This document shows positions 22,165-32,889 of a stretch of 34,451 nucleotides of DNA, piece by piece; within the stretch, counting starts at the first letter, position 1, and each line of letters begins with the position of its first letter. Below the pieces are notes generated by a model. That model made no database searches. It was not told the origin of the DNA and saw nothing but the letters and a program-made list of their open reading frames with translations. Origin of the DNA: Rhizophagus sp. LPA8_4_AMF (Eukaryota; Glomeromycota; Glomeromycetes; Glomerales; Glomeraceae). Made by a program: the position numbers and the translations under genes. The DNA is taken from contig JADRCO010000407.1 in assembly GCA_021464525.1 (NCBI GenBank), positions 1 through 34,451 of the forward strand. The letters are read 5' to 3'.

Positions 22165-24048
22165 AATTATTAGAGTATATCGATCACGTAATTTTTCTCA
22201 GTCCCAATTTAATCTAATCTTTATAATATTATATACAAACAGTATACAAACTTTAAATACTAAATAAATAAATAAAATAAATCGGTTTAAATTCAAAAAA
22301 ATTGCTTTACCAGTTATTTTACAATATTATGATATATTAGTAAAAAATTTCAATATCCCTGAAGTTAAATTATTTTAAGATAATCAATTAAACGTTTTTT
22401 GCCGAGATAAGATAAATCTACTAAAATAAATTAGTTTAGTAGTACAACGAATTTATTAATTAGTAGGGTAATTTTTTTACGTAATTATCTGATCCTTTTT
22501 TACTTTTAGATTGGTTTTTTTATAAATTCATTTTTTATTATTTTTAAAATATTGACCGTCCCTGTTGATAAATATGTTTAACAAAATCCTTGAAATGTTT
22601 CTTAATTAACATTTTTAATAATTATGATTGGTTAAAAATCATGTAATTGCTTAAATTTATTTAAATTAGCCAATTAGAAGCCTTCTCTTCCCCATTTTCA
22701 TAAATCGTAATTTCTTGTTAATATATTCATCAATTGGAACGGCCTGTATTATTCTAGATTTTGAAATAAATGAAGTAAATTCAATTTTAATATCTATTAT
22801 TATTAAAATTTAACAGATAATATGTTTTATTATATAATTTGTTTTGTTAATTGTATTTTGTGATTTAAATATCCAAATTAGTTTAATAATTTAAATAAAA
22901 TAAATATAATTCATCTTAATTTATTGAGAATATGACAAATTAAATAAGTATATATATACATATTTATAATTTTAAACAATTATTAATTGAAAAATATTAT
23001 TTATTAAATTTGAATTTACTTGAAATATTTATATTTTATTAAAAAATATAAAATATTTTAATAATTTACAAATTCATAAATTTATATATTTATTATATTT
23101 TATAATATATTTAATATTTTTAATTCAAAGTTTGTTATGATTTATGAATATTCTAAAAGATTAAAAAACCAGCAATTACTTTTATGAAACATACACTAGA
23201 TCTGTTTTTAATCTGTATGAAAATAAAGTGCCAAACTGGTACAAATTAATCAGTACTTAACTTTATAAAAAATTATTTATTTTATATTAATAATTATTTT
23301 TATTATATTAAAAATTGATTTTTTATATTTCATTATATAAAATATTTTAATATTCCAAAGCACTTAGTTTATATTTTAAATATATAAACAAATTATAATA
23401 TTGGTTTATATTTTGCATTAAAAATTATTCTTTAAAATATGTAACTTCCATAAAAATTATATTAAAAATTACTAAACTTTAGCTATTATGCAAAAACATA
23501 AAATTTATATATAAATATAATAATTACAGTACTTGATTTTTATCTTATTAGCTATATATTTATTATAAAAATAAAATAGGTTGTAATCTTTATATCAAAA
23601 AAAAAACAGATAAAAAGTATTATTATTTATTATTTACTACTTAATTACAACTTTACTATTTATAAATAAATTTATATAAATTATTTATAATTACAAAAAT
23701 GCTAAAAATCCATGTAAATATTACATTTAAAAATTCAAAATGCCAAAAGGTGAGTTATCAAAAAAAACTATAAGTAAAACAAAATATAATGATAAGTATT
23801 CCATTCATTAAAAAGGTTTACAAGGTTTAAAATATCAAAGAATATTCTAATTTTATATCTTAAATTAGAATATTAGTCAAAGTATCCTTTTACATAGAAC
23901 ATAAAATCTTGGGATAAATACTTCCTAATAAAATTTAATGCTATAAAACAACTGTCACAGCCTCACAGGCAAGCTGCAGATTTTAAAATGAAACTTAAAA
24001 TACTCTTCATGATATATTTCAAACTGGTTAAGTAGAACTGCTAAATAT

Positions 24049-24370
24049 CTATACAAATATTACATTTAAAATTTATATCTTTATACAAATTTGATATTTT
24101 AAACTGGTGCTAAAAACCTATGCAAATATTACATTTAAAATTTTATATCTTTATATAAACTTGATATTATATATAAATAATAATCCAGTAATTATTAAGA
24201 TATTCATGCAAATATTATATTTAAAATTTTATACTTTTATACAAATTTGATATTACAGTATAAATAATAATCCAGTAATTATCAAAAATCCATGCAAATA
24301 TTACATTTAAAATTTTATACCTTTATATAAGTTTGATATTATAGGTATAAATAACAAAAATATTGAATTT
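24049..24370 (+). repeat. Degenerate tandem repeat, about 70-87-base units, four copies
   Basis: The block TGCAAATATTACATTTAAAA followed by TTTTATAYYTTTATAYAAAYTTGATATT recurs from about 24049, 24118, 24202 and 24289. Units 2 and 3 also share AAATAATAATCCAGTAATTAT. A lone partial copy is seen at about 23709-23738. The spacing varies between 69 and 87 bases because of indels. No coding content is seen. It looks like an old minisatellite or internal repeats of a decayed element. Confidence 0.65.
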
Positions 24371-24627
24371 TGCAATTGTCAATTTTATTTCAAACTGGCC
24401 AGATAGCAAAAAATTTTAATAATTTGATTGTTTTTATATAATTAATTATAACATATATAATATGTAGTAATCTTTTATTATTTATAAAAATATATATTTT
24501 CGATATATTACAATCTCATTTATATAGACTTTAGCCATGTATGATCTTCAATATACTGTATTTTTTTTAAGATTAAAATATATAATGATCCTCAAGTCTT
24601 GTACTTAAAAGTGGTACTTTACCACTT

Positions 24628-25742
24628 TTAATCGGGTATTTTCTTTGGATCCAATCCAATACTATACATCTTTATTGCAATCTCAAATAAATAATCATAA
24701 CATTCCGCCATAGCCTTTGCTTTTTCCCAAGATTCTTATGAAAAAAAGATTGATCAATTATGTTAGTTTATGAAGGAATTTATGAAATACTTTATCTAAT
24801 TATCCAAATAGTTAATTACCTCCCCATATATAAACACCATGACGTCTTACGAGAACAGCATTAGTTTCAGGATATTTTTCCATAGCCTTTAATTCAAATA
24901 ATTATTTTAATCAAATATTTTACGAAAAGAGAAAAAGTATAATCGGTTCTTAAATTATGCTTTACCTTTGCCATTCTATCAGTTAAATCTTCTTCTTCCG
25001 GAGTATTCTCAACAATTGGTACTATGCACATATCATCATATTTTAAATTTTCTTTTGTGCTTCCCCGCCTAATCCCTTTAATCATTTCTTGATGTGTAAT
25101 AATAAATTCATCTCCAGGATAAATTAAAGTTACCATAAGAGCATTTTGTGAATGAGTATGAATACATGCACCAGCATTACGTATTGTGTACGCGTTATAA
25201 AATAATGGTGTACAAGCTGATGGTCGATAAACCGGAGGTGCGCGTAAGACTTTACGTGTTGAAAGATGCAATACAAACATATCTTGTGGTTTAATACGTT
25301 CTTTTTGAACTCCTGATATTTAAAGAAAGGTTGAATTCAAAATAATTAAAATAATTGAATGAGAAAGATAGAATTAATGTTAGATAAGAAATTACCTGAT
25401 GGAGCAATATATACCAAATCACTACAAAAAAAATTTATGTAAGTATTTCCAAAATTTTATCTGTTAAATGATATTTATTTACTTACTCTTTTCGAATAGA
25501 AATTCCACCTCTAAATAATATAATGAGAATAAATATGATATTCTTTTTAAAAAAATTATTTTTAATCCTTGTTTAATTATAACAATATTGTCTTACCCAG
25601 TCCCAGTAATCCAACCTAAATTGTAAAATAATTTACATAATTCAGGGATAAGAATTGCGGGGTGTAATGGATCATTCGAAAGAATTAAATCATCTGGATT
25701 TTTGAAATCATTTTCTGAATTGGAATTTAAAGATATATTCAT
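24628..25742 (-). CDS. MDE1: Methylthioribulose-1-phosphate dehydratase
   Basis: Six exons: 25597-25742, 25487-25510, 25396-25421, 24966-25312, 24820-24886 and 24628-24734. They give 238 residues, close to yeast Mde1 (244). The enzyme dehydrates methylthioribulose-1-phosphate in the methionine salvage pathway in the cytosol. It belongs to the class II aldolase/adducin fold. Visible landmarks are [15 protein letters not shown] at about residues 41-56, [20 protein letters not shown], the zinc-ligand pair H-T-H in [10 protein letters not shown] (about 117 and 119), the acid in HQEMIKGI, and the third histidine in RRHGVYIWG (about 197). Exons 2 and 3 are micro-exons of 24 and 26 bases. Each junction keeps frame and rebuilds the conserved glycine-rich strand. 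It is transcribed divergently from the ornithine carbamoyltransferase gene. Confidence 0.93.
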
Positions 25743-26137
25743 TTTTTTTTTCGTCCAATTATGTTAATTATTGTTACATAAAATTTGTTTTGTTTTGAAA
25801 TATAAAAAAAAACATTTTATCGATTTTCATCAAAGTTCAAAAAAAAGGTGGCGGTTACACCATTCCCGAATAATATTTGCATAGATATTTAAAAAGATCT
25901 TGTGGTACGGGAAATTTTTTCGGCAAAAACTTTCATTTATCATGTGTAACAAACCTAAAATTTTGAGATCAAAAAATCAAGATTGATATTAAATTTTTTT
26001 TAGTAAACAAAATTATTAAGATCATTTACCGTAGATTTTCTTAAATTTTATGTTATTTATGTTACAATAATTATATAAAAGGATGAAACTTTTAATGATT
26101 GAGAAGAATCAAATATTAAAATATTATTGTACTAAAA
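25743..26137. promoter_or_regulatory. Shared 395-base divergent promoter region (MDE1 / ornithine carbamoyltransferase)
   Basis: The start codons of the two genes face away from each other across 395 bases, so this interval must contain both promoters. It is A+T rich apart from a short patch GGTGGCGGTTACACCATTCC at about 25848-25867. No TATA box or known factor site could be assigned with confidence. Whether the genes are co-regulated is unknown. Confidence 0.45.
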
Positions 26138-27674
26138 ATGATATCAACTCAATTTCGGCATTCTTCATCCATTATTCGCCCTTTTATCAATTACACTTTA
26201 CATAATTCTTCAAATTTATTCCCTATAAGTTCATTTTTTCTTAAATCAAACAAATTTTCAACAACTTCCCATACAAGAAGTGATATTAATGTAGCACCAG
26301 CACCACCAGGAATACCTCATTATCTAACACATGCTGACTTATCTGCGAAAGAAATTTATAATTTATTAACTTTAGCTATACAACATAAATATAATGTAAA
26401 ATATTTAAATAAAAGTTCAGGGGCACCTCTAGCCGGTAAAACTTTAGCCATTATGTTTTCAAAGAGAAGTACCAGAACCAGGGTTGCTACTGAAAGTGCA
26501 GTTGCATATCTTGGTAAGATCCGAAATTTTCAATTTTACAATTTTACATAATTCCGGCCCAAAATATCGTCACATATCACGTGATAGCTATAATCAGCTC
26601 ATGCAAATTCAAATTCATTGTTCTTCCTTTAGGTGGACAGCCAATGTTCTTGGGATCACAAGATATTCAGTTAGGAGTAAATGAATCGTTATTAGATACG
26701 GCAAAAGTGGTCTCAAGTATGGTAGATGGTATAATGGCTCGTGTTGGATCACATTCTGATATTGCGGTATGCATTATATTCAATTACGCACGTGTTAAAG
26801 TTAATATTTACAATCTTATATATATATATTTTTTATAGACGTTGGCAAAATATTCAACAGTACCTGTAATAAATGCTCTCTCTGATAAATATCATCCAAC
26901 ACAAATTTTAGCTGATTTAATGACTTTACACGAAATATATGGACCTCAACCATCATCATCATCATCATATGTAGCTCATCAAACTCATCCAAGCAAAACT
27001 CTTCCAGGATTACGTGTAGCATGGGTTGGTGATGGTAATAATATATTACATAGCATGATGGCCACATTTCCTAAATTAGGTGTACATTTGAATGTTGCTA
27101 CACCGAGAGGATATGAGCCTAACGAAGAAATAGTTAGATATGCACAAACGGAAGCTGGAAAATCCAATACTGATTTAAATTTTAGTTTTGATCCAAAGGA
27201 TGCCGTTAAAAATGCTGATGTTATTGTTACTGATACTTGGTATATTAGATTGATTATAAAAATATGAAGTATGAAATTGGAGTAAAAAAGTCTTTTAATA
27301 ATTCTAATAAATTTCTATTATTTTATTAACAGGATCAGTATGGGACAAGAAGAAGAAAAAGCTCAACGTATAAAAGATTTTGCTGGATATCGAGTCACAT
27401 CTCAAATGGCAAAAGAAGGTGGTGCAAAATCTGATTGGAAATTTTTACATTGCTTACCTAGGAAACAGGAAGAAGTTAGTGATGAGGTAAATTGTTGTCA
27501 AATCTTTTTTAATATGAGTTCTTATTCGATTTTTTTTTTAATTGAATTTATGTGTTCTTTTTTTTTTAGGTATTTTATTCCCCAAGATCTTTTGTATTCC
27601 AAGAAGCTGAAAATCGCAAATGGACTATTTTAGCCGTTATTGATGCACTAATGGTTAAAAAGAGTTTTGATTAA
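26138..27674 (+). CDS. ARG3: Ornithine carbamoyltransferase, mitochondrial
   Basis: Five exons: 26138-26513, 26633-26766, 26839-27239, 27333-27486 and 27570-27674. They give 389 residues. The enzyme joins ornithine and carbamoyl phosphate to citrulline. The carbamoyl-phosphate loop is FSKRSTRTR (near 106-114), followed by [15 protein letters not shown]. The ornithine side has [12 protein letters not shown] and the classic HCLPR (near 343). The first about 50 residues are Ser/Arg/Phe-rich with few acids ([10 protein letters not shown]), fitting a mitochondrial presequence as in most fungi, whereas the yeast enzyme Arg3 (338 residues) is cytosolic. The protein is long partly because of an insertion, [17 protein letters not shown], near the domain linker. 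The mitochondrial-type carbamoyl-phosphate synthase that supplies its substrate lies 4.4 kb away. Confidence 0.95.
26576..26585. promoter_or_regulatory. ATCACGTGAT palindrome inside intron 1 of ornithine carbamoyltransferase
   Basis: The same 10-base palindrome as upstream of carbamoyl-phosphate synthase, here extended by one base on each side (TATCACGTGATA, 26575-26586). It lies within the first intron (26514-26632). An intronic regulatory role is possible but not shown. Confidence 0.25.
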
Positions 27675-28386
27675 ACTATGTATTTATTTTATAATTTTTA
27701 AAGTTTTCATTATTTTGATAATCACTTTTTACTCTTTTGTAATAATTGTGAAAAGATTTATTAAAAAAAAAATAAAATTTATTCTAATATCTTTATATTA
27801 AAAAAAAAAATTAAATTTCTTTTTTTAAAAAAAAAAATAGTATTAATTATGTTTTTATAAAAAAAAAGCAAAAACAACAATATTATTAATACAAGTTATC
27901 AATAAACCATACCTAAATATAATATATAAAAAAAAAAAAAAAAAACTTTGATTATTATACTTTTATCATAATTCGCCCCTTTTATATTAAATAATAATAA
28001 TAAGATAGGTATGGAAGTAAATAATAACTTTTAGTACAATATATATATATATGTTTTCTAATTATAATGATAATAAAATGAAAAAGAAACTTGTAAATTA
28101 TATTTTTTTCCAAGGTAAAAAAAAAAAAAAACTCTAGTCACCCAGCAACATAAAATCCAAACAATATACCGTAATAGAAAAAAAAAATATTTGTCTAAAG
28201 CAATAAATTTGGTCAACTGTTTAACTAATACAAGATAATGAAATAAAATAGGAAATTTCAAAAAATAATGACTTTTCTACTATTATAAAAAAAAAAAAAT
28301 AATAGGATTGATGAATTTAAAAATGACATTTAAATAAAAATACAAGAAAAATAAATGGATAAATTAAATTATGAAATTAAATGTGA
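27675..28386. other. Convergent 3' intergenic region
   Basis: About 710 bases lie between the stop codons of ornithine carbamoyltransferase (plus) and the septin (minus). It is full of A runs and holds a short AT microsatellite at about 28038-28052. An AATAAA string at about 27770 could serve as a polyadenylation signal for ornithine carbamoyltransferase. No gene was seen. Confidence 0.5.
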
Positions 28387-30643
28387 TCAATTTTTCTTGC
28401 CAAAAATTTTGCTGCCTTTTGAGACACTATAAAATAAAAAATATATATAATTTATTTAATATAATTATTTGTAATATAAATAACATAAAATTTGAACAAA
28501 ATAATTACCTAGTGCTCCGACTTGCATTATACAATTCTTGGAATTCACGTTCTTCGGCTGCAAGTGCCAAACGTTGCTCTTCTAATTCTGCCATAAGTTG
28601 TTGTCTGCGTTGATTAAGCTATATTTACAAATAAATAATGCGTTTAGTATAAAAGAAGCCTCGTAAACAACTCATACTGGCTGCCAGAAAAAAAACATTA
28701 CCTGTTCTTCTCTTTCTCTTAAGCTTGCTTCTTTCTCTCTAACCTTCAACACAAAGTTTTGTCTCATTTCTTCTTCCTTTTTGATCATATCTTCGGCCAT
28801 ATTTTGTTTGCTTCTTTCAATTCTGTGCTCATAAGAATCGTCACAAGCAAGAATGGATTCTGGACGACCACTTGAACGAAGTCTTTGAGCTCGATAATTG
28901 TGGTAATGAACGGTATGACTTGTCTCAAGAAGATCGTGAAGCGCATGTGTCATAAGAAGTTCACGAAGATGAATGAAATCACAATGTTGTTCGTTTTCAA
29001 CTTCAACTACACCCCATCGATAGAATCGTCCTCGCACTTTTTTACCATCTACTTCCACAAATGTGTCACTGCCAATAACAGTGAATGGAATATATTTCTG
29101 TTATGAAATAAAAAAAATTAATATTTTACAAAATTTTTATAATAATAATAATAATAAATAGTTATACCTCAAGATCCTCGACACTCTCCCGATCATCTGG
29201 ATAAGCTGTGGGGAAAGTTCTGATATTATTAGCGTCGATATCTCTTAATATCTAATCATAATAATATTTATTATATAAAATTTAAATTAGTCTATCTTTG
29301 TAACAAATAAAACATGAGATTGAATAAAAATAAATAACATACAGTTTTCTTAAATGCCGACTTTTCTTCATGTGTAAGTGTATCAGCTTTTGCAATAACG
29401 GGAATTACATTAACTTTAGTAGATAAAACTTGGAGGGCTTTAATATCAAGTTCTTTAAGACTTTTTAATTTTAAGTTTTAAATTAGTGAATTTATTACTT
29501 ATTTTTTTTTTTTTTTGTGATATATTAAAAATCATTACATACGCATGGCCAGTTGGTGGAATAAAATACAATAGAGCATGTATACGAGTATCTGGAATTG
29601 CACGTCTAAATTCGGAACTGCGCTCAGCCGTGTGGTATGCTTCGAATTGATTATCAATATATTCGACAATCGGATTGAGACTTGTTAAAAAAAAAATGTG
29701 AATATAATAGTGAAGGATATTGACAAATTTCATTTATTAAAACTAAAATTAACGTACTTGTGTTCACGGTTAAGTTGGTCACCGAATCCGGGCGTGTCAA
29801 CGACAGTTAGGTTAAGAGTTACACCATTTTCAACCAATTCTATAATATTTTATAATTTTAAATATTTATGAACTTGTAAAAGGTCAACAAGTTAAATGTA
29901 CTCTGAAAGAGAATAACCAACCATAATGTACGGGAACAATTTCAACTGTCTGTGTGGCTTGTGGATTTTTCGGGAGTATTTCCTCTTTGAGGGGTGTATT
30001 GAACAAAGTATTCATAAAAGTGGTTTTTCCGAGTCCACTCTCGCCTTATGTATTTAATAATTCGCGCAACAAGAATGAATTTCGTCAATTTCTTTCAGTT
30101 TATGAAAAAATGTATAAATTTATTCAAATAATATTGAGAAAAAGATTGAAATTAAGATTATAAAATTCTATTTATGCTTACCAACAACCATAATATTAAG
30201 TACATAAGGTGTTCTTTTAGTTTTATTAAAACGTTGTCGTGGTAAAGCGTCAATTCCTAGATTATCTCTAAGGATAACTGCGCGAGTTTGAGGAATTTTC
30301 CATGGTCCAGGATCTGGGAAATGTCCTCTAATTATAAAAAAAAAGAATTTAAATTCATTAATTATATTTGTATTTATAAATTTGATCGAATAAACTTTTT
30401 CAATAATAGTCATCGTAATTTCAACTACTATAATAATTAATACTGATTTCAAAAAAAAACATTTTCGAGGTCATCTCTGTCCCTATTGGAGATTATTATT
30501 TACCTGTGTTGAAGAGCGTATTCCTAAAGAAAATAAAAAAGTCGATTACGAATGATAAAAAAAAAACATTTAATATAATTTGGTACTAAGTAAAAGTTCC
30601 AAAAGATTACAACAAAATTTTTTTTTTTACGTACCAAAGGCAT
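28387..30643 (-). CDS. Septin with C-terminal coiled coil (Cdc3-like)
   Basis: Eleven exons: 30635-30643, 30504-30523, 30182-30327, 29922-30044, 29758-29839, 29543-29680, 29343-29460, 29168-29251, 28702-29097, 28509-28618 and 28387-28426. They give about 421 residues. Septins are filament-forming GTPases at the cell cortex and septa. Seen are the P-loop [10 protein letters not shown] (near 59), switch [12 protein letters not shown], the G4 motif AKAD, and the septin unique element [19 protein letters not shown], followed by [18 protein letters not shown]. The C terminus is strongly coiled-coil ([20 protein letters not shown]), most like the Cdc3/AspB group by eye. The coding start MPL sits on a 9-base first exon and exon 2 has 20 bases. 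The last exon is uncertain: the best donor (28508) gives an ending [10 protein letters not shown], while a less usual donor upstream would give an ending FLARKIDHI at 28377. Confidence 0.9.
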
Positions 30644-31205
30644 ATTTTATAGGTAGTATAGTGATAAAAGGAGCGACTTATTTTTTGCAAAGATAATTAA
30701 AAGAGATTGAACAGAGTTGGTCTTTTGTCGCAGGGAAAATTTTTTTTTGTGCGTTCGGATTAAAAAAGTCTTTGGTTTTATTAAACCCCAAGATTATAAT
30801 TTTTTCTCTTTTTTTTTACCAGTCAAAAAGGCGGGCTAGAAATTACATATCGACGAAATGTGTCAATATACCCTAAATGCTACTACCACCAAAACTATCA
30901 AATTGATTGGACCTTTGTTGCAAAATAACATCTTTTAGTAGTATTTAGTATGGATTTTTTCTTAATGCAAAAATACCATTCCTTTCCCAGTGCTCCCATT
31001 TGAGTTTTGTTTGGTATTTGTACAAATGTGATCACCTAGTGCATAATGTAATGCTTAGCGTGTCAAACGTTGCATACTCAATTCCTAAAAGCAGTGGCAA
31101 TTAAAAATTGGACGAATAGAACAAGGTTTGATTGTACCGCATGTTATATTGATAAATTTTGAGTTACAACAATGGTTGAAAAATTTTTTAATTGTGTTAA
31201 ATTTA
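30644..31205. other. Intergenic region upstream of the septin
   Basis: About 560 bases lie between the septin start and the mL50 stop codon, both genes being on the minus strand. It should contain the septin promoter. T-rich tracts are present. A less A+T-rich patch at about 30830-31140 shows no open frame or known RNA. Confidence 0.5.
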
Positions 31206-32074
31206 TTAATTTTGAATTATTTTTTGTCTTTTAGATCGATCTTCTCGGTTTACACCTCTTTCTTTTACATAAGGAATAAACATCATATTTGAAGGTAATT
31301 CATCTTTATGTTTTATAAACCATTCTGCAACGGGATGACCTTTTCTTTGATCAGATCCTTCTTCTTGAGTAAAAAAATCGATAACATCTTTAGCTGTATT
31401 AATTTTGTTAAGTTCAAAATTTGGTATTCTCTTTCCTATTATCATTGTACAATCTCTTAAAACCTATCAAAAATATATATATATATATATATATATTATA
31501 TAAATATTATATAATGGTTTGTTAAATTAGTATTAGTTTTTTTTTTAAATTAACATACCTCATATTTAAGTTTCGAATCCTTTAATTCAAATTGTATCAA
31601 ATCTCCTTTTGATGGATCAATATACTTTTGTAAAATTACAAAAATATTTTCCTTGATTTCATTAGGATCCGTAATTTTTCGAGGGCTAGAAAAATATAAG
31701 TATATTAATAAAATTTTTATTTACAATCAATATAATATATATATATATATATATAAATATAATGTATGATAATAATTATTATCAATTTTTAAATTTTCAA
31801 TACGAAACCTCTTAGTATAATCATCATCTTTAAGAATTGATTTAAATTCATCTATAACTACATGCTCTGAATTATCATCATTTAATTGTTCCTCTTCTTC
31901 TTTAACTTTTTCGCTTCCAAATGGATTACTTTTAAAAAAACTATTAGATACAGTAGAACTTTGAGTAAATGATGCAACTAAAATATGGTTTGGTGGTTTT
32001 CTAATTTGACATACATGAAATATTGTTTTGTTATGCGTTAATCTAATAAAAAAAGATAATTTTGTTGGTATCAT
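31206..32074 (-). CDS. MRPL50: Mitochondrial large ribosomal subunit protein mL50
   Basis: Three exons: 31809-32074, 31559-31685 and 31206-31463. They give 216 residues. The conserved domain spans about 85-195: DPNEIKENIFVILQKYID, then LKDSKLKYEVLRDCTMIIGK, then IPNFELNKINTAKDVIDFF. It matches the mL50 pattern (LeDSrLKfnlL...hvvPNs.L..i.tv.DVldFy) that I recall from the animal protein. The C-terminal LPSNMMFIPY corresponds to the LPPNLKI end of the family. The first about 45 residues are basic and hydroxylated with almost no acids, a typical mitochondrial presequence, followed by an acidic linker (KEEEEQLNDDNSEH). Both introns carry AT microsatellites. The protein is expected in the mitochondrial ribosome. 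Confidence 0.82.
31469..31496. repeat. AT dinucleotide microsatellite in mL50 intron 2
   Basis: An essentially pure AT run of about 28 bases lies close to the splice acceptor of the second intron. A second AT run (about 31731-31753) lies in the first intron. Such tracts are length-variable and could mark strain differences. Confidence 0.8.
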
Positions 32075-32889
32075 ATTATTAAAAAGAAAAATGAGAAAAA
32101 AAAGGTATATATTATTTGATTTGCATATTTATTATAGATCTTAGACGGTCTAGGCCCAAGATGATTGATAATCCCGATTATCGATCTCTAAAAAAAAAGA
32201 AAGGAATTAAAAGAATTTCTGAATTTCTCTCAGAATTTCTCTCTAGAATTCGCAGTACTTCCATTATTCACATTATTCAAACCCTATTCTCTTCCATTTC
32301 ATTGATATTTGATTAAAGATATGGTTTTTTATAATCTTCTGGAGAGTTTACACTTATCTTCTCTTTACTTTATAGTACTTTGATATATTTCGAGTATTAT
32401 CAACTTTAAAAGATTAAATAAGTTAGAATAGAAATTATACGATAGTTTAAAATTCATATTATAAATTCTAGGCTCATTATAAGTGATTTCGCTCACTTCA
32501 CCCTACATCATTCACGTCATTCACGTTAATTCACATCATTATTTACTATGTCATTATTGCCATTTTGGTCTTTATTGTCTTTAATTCGAATAGAAGAAAT
32601 ATATAATTATTGAAATATGGCGAATGACTACAATGGACAATAGAAATGAGCACATTTCATATGAGAATAATAATTTACAGTTTTATATACGAGAATATAT
32701 CTTACGGTTTAAGTTGCAAAAAAAAGCAGTTTAACCCAATTATTGGCTCAGCAAATGCTTTGAAGTAATAGACAAACTGAACAATTTCTGGATAAGAAGT
32801 GGTTTGAATTTTATCTAGATTTAAATAAAACTTGACAAAATTATAAGTATTGCTAAGCAGAGTTATACATACTCTTGTAAAAAAAGATA

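Larger units (their letters stand above)
21699..24627. other. Gene-free A+T-rich region upstream of carbamoyl-phosphate synthase
   Basis: About 2.9 kb. The proximal 400 bases (21760-22100) are less A+T rich and hold a 27-codon open frame on the plus strand (21864-21947) with protein-like composition but no recognised family. A CACGTG palindrome lies at 22157-22162. From about 22250 to 24050 the sequence is nearly featureless A+T. A degenerate tandem repeat occupies 24049-24370. Phrases such as TTTCAAACTGGTTA recur near 23233, 24018, 24108 and 24391, which hints at old dispersed repeats. Confidence 0.6.

Noticed and set aside
32116-32316. 66-codon plus-strand frame upstream of mL50
   Set aside because: Low-complexity composition (SEFLSEFLSRI repeat from a short DNA repeat) and no recognised domain; more likely promoter or leader DNA.
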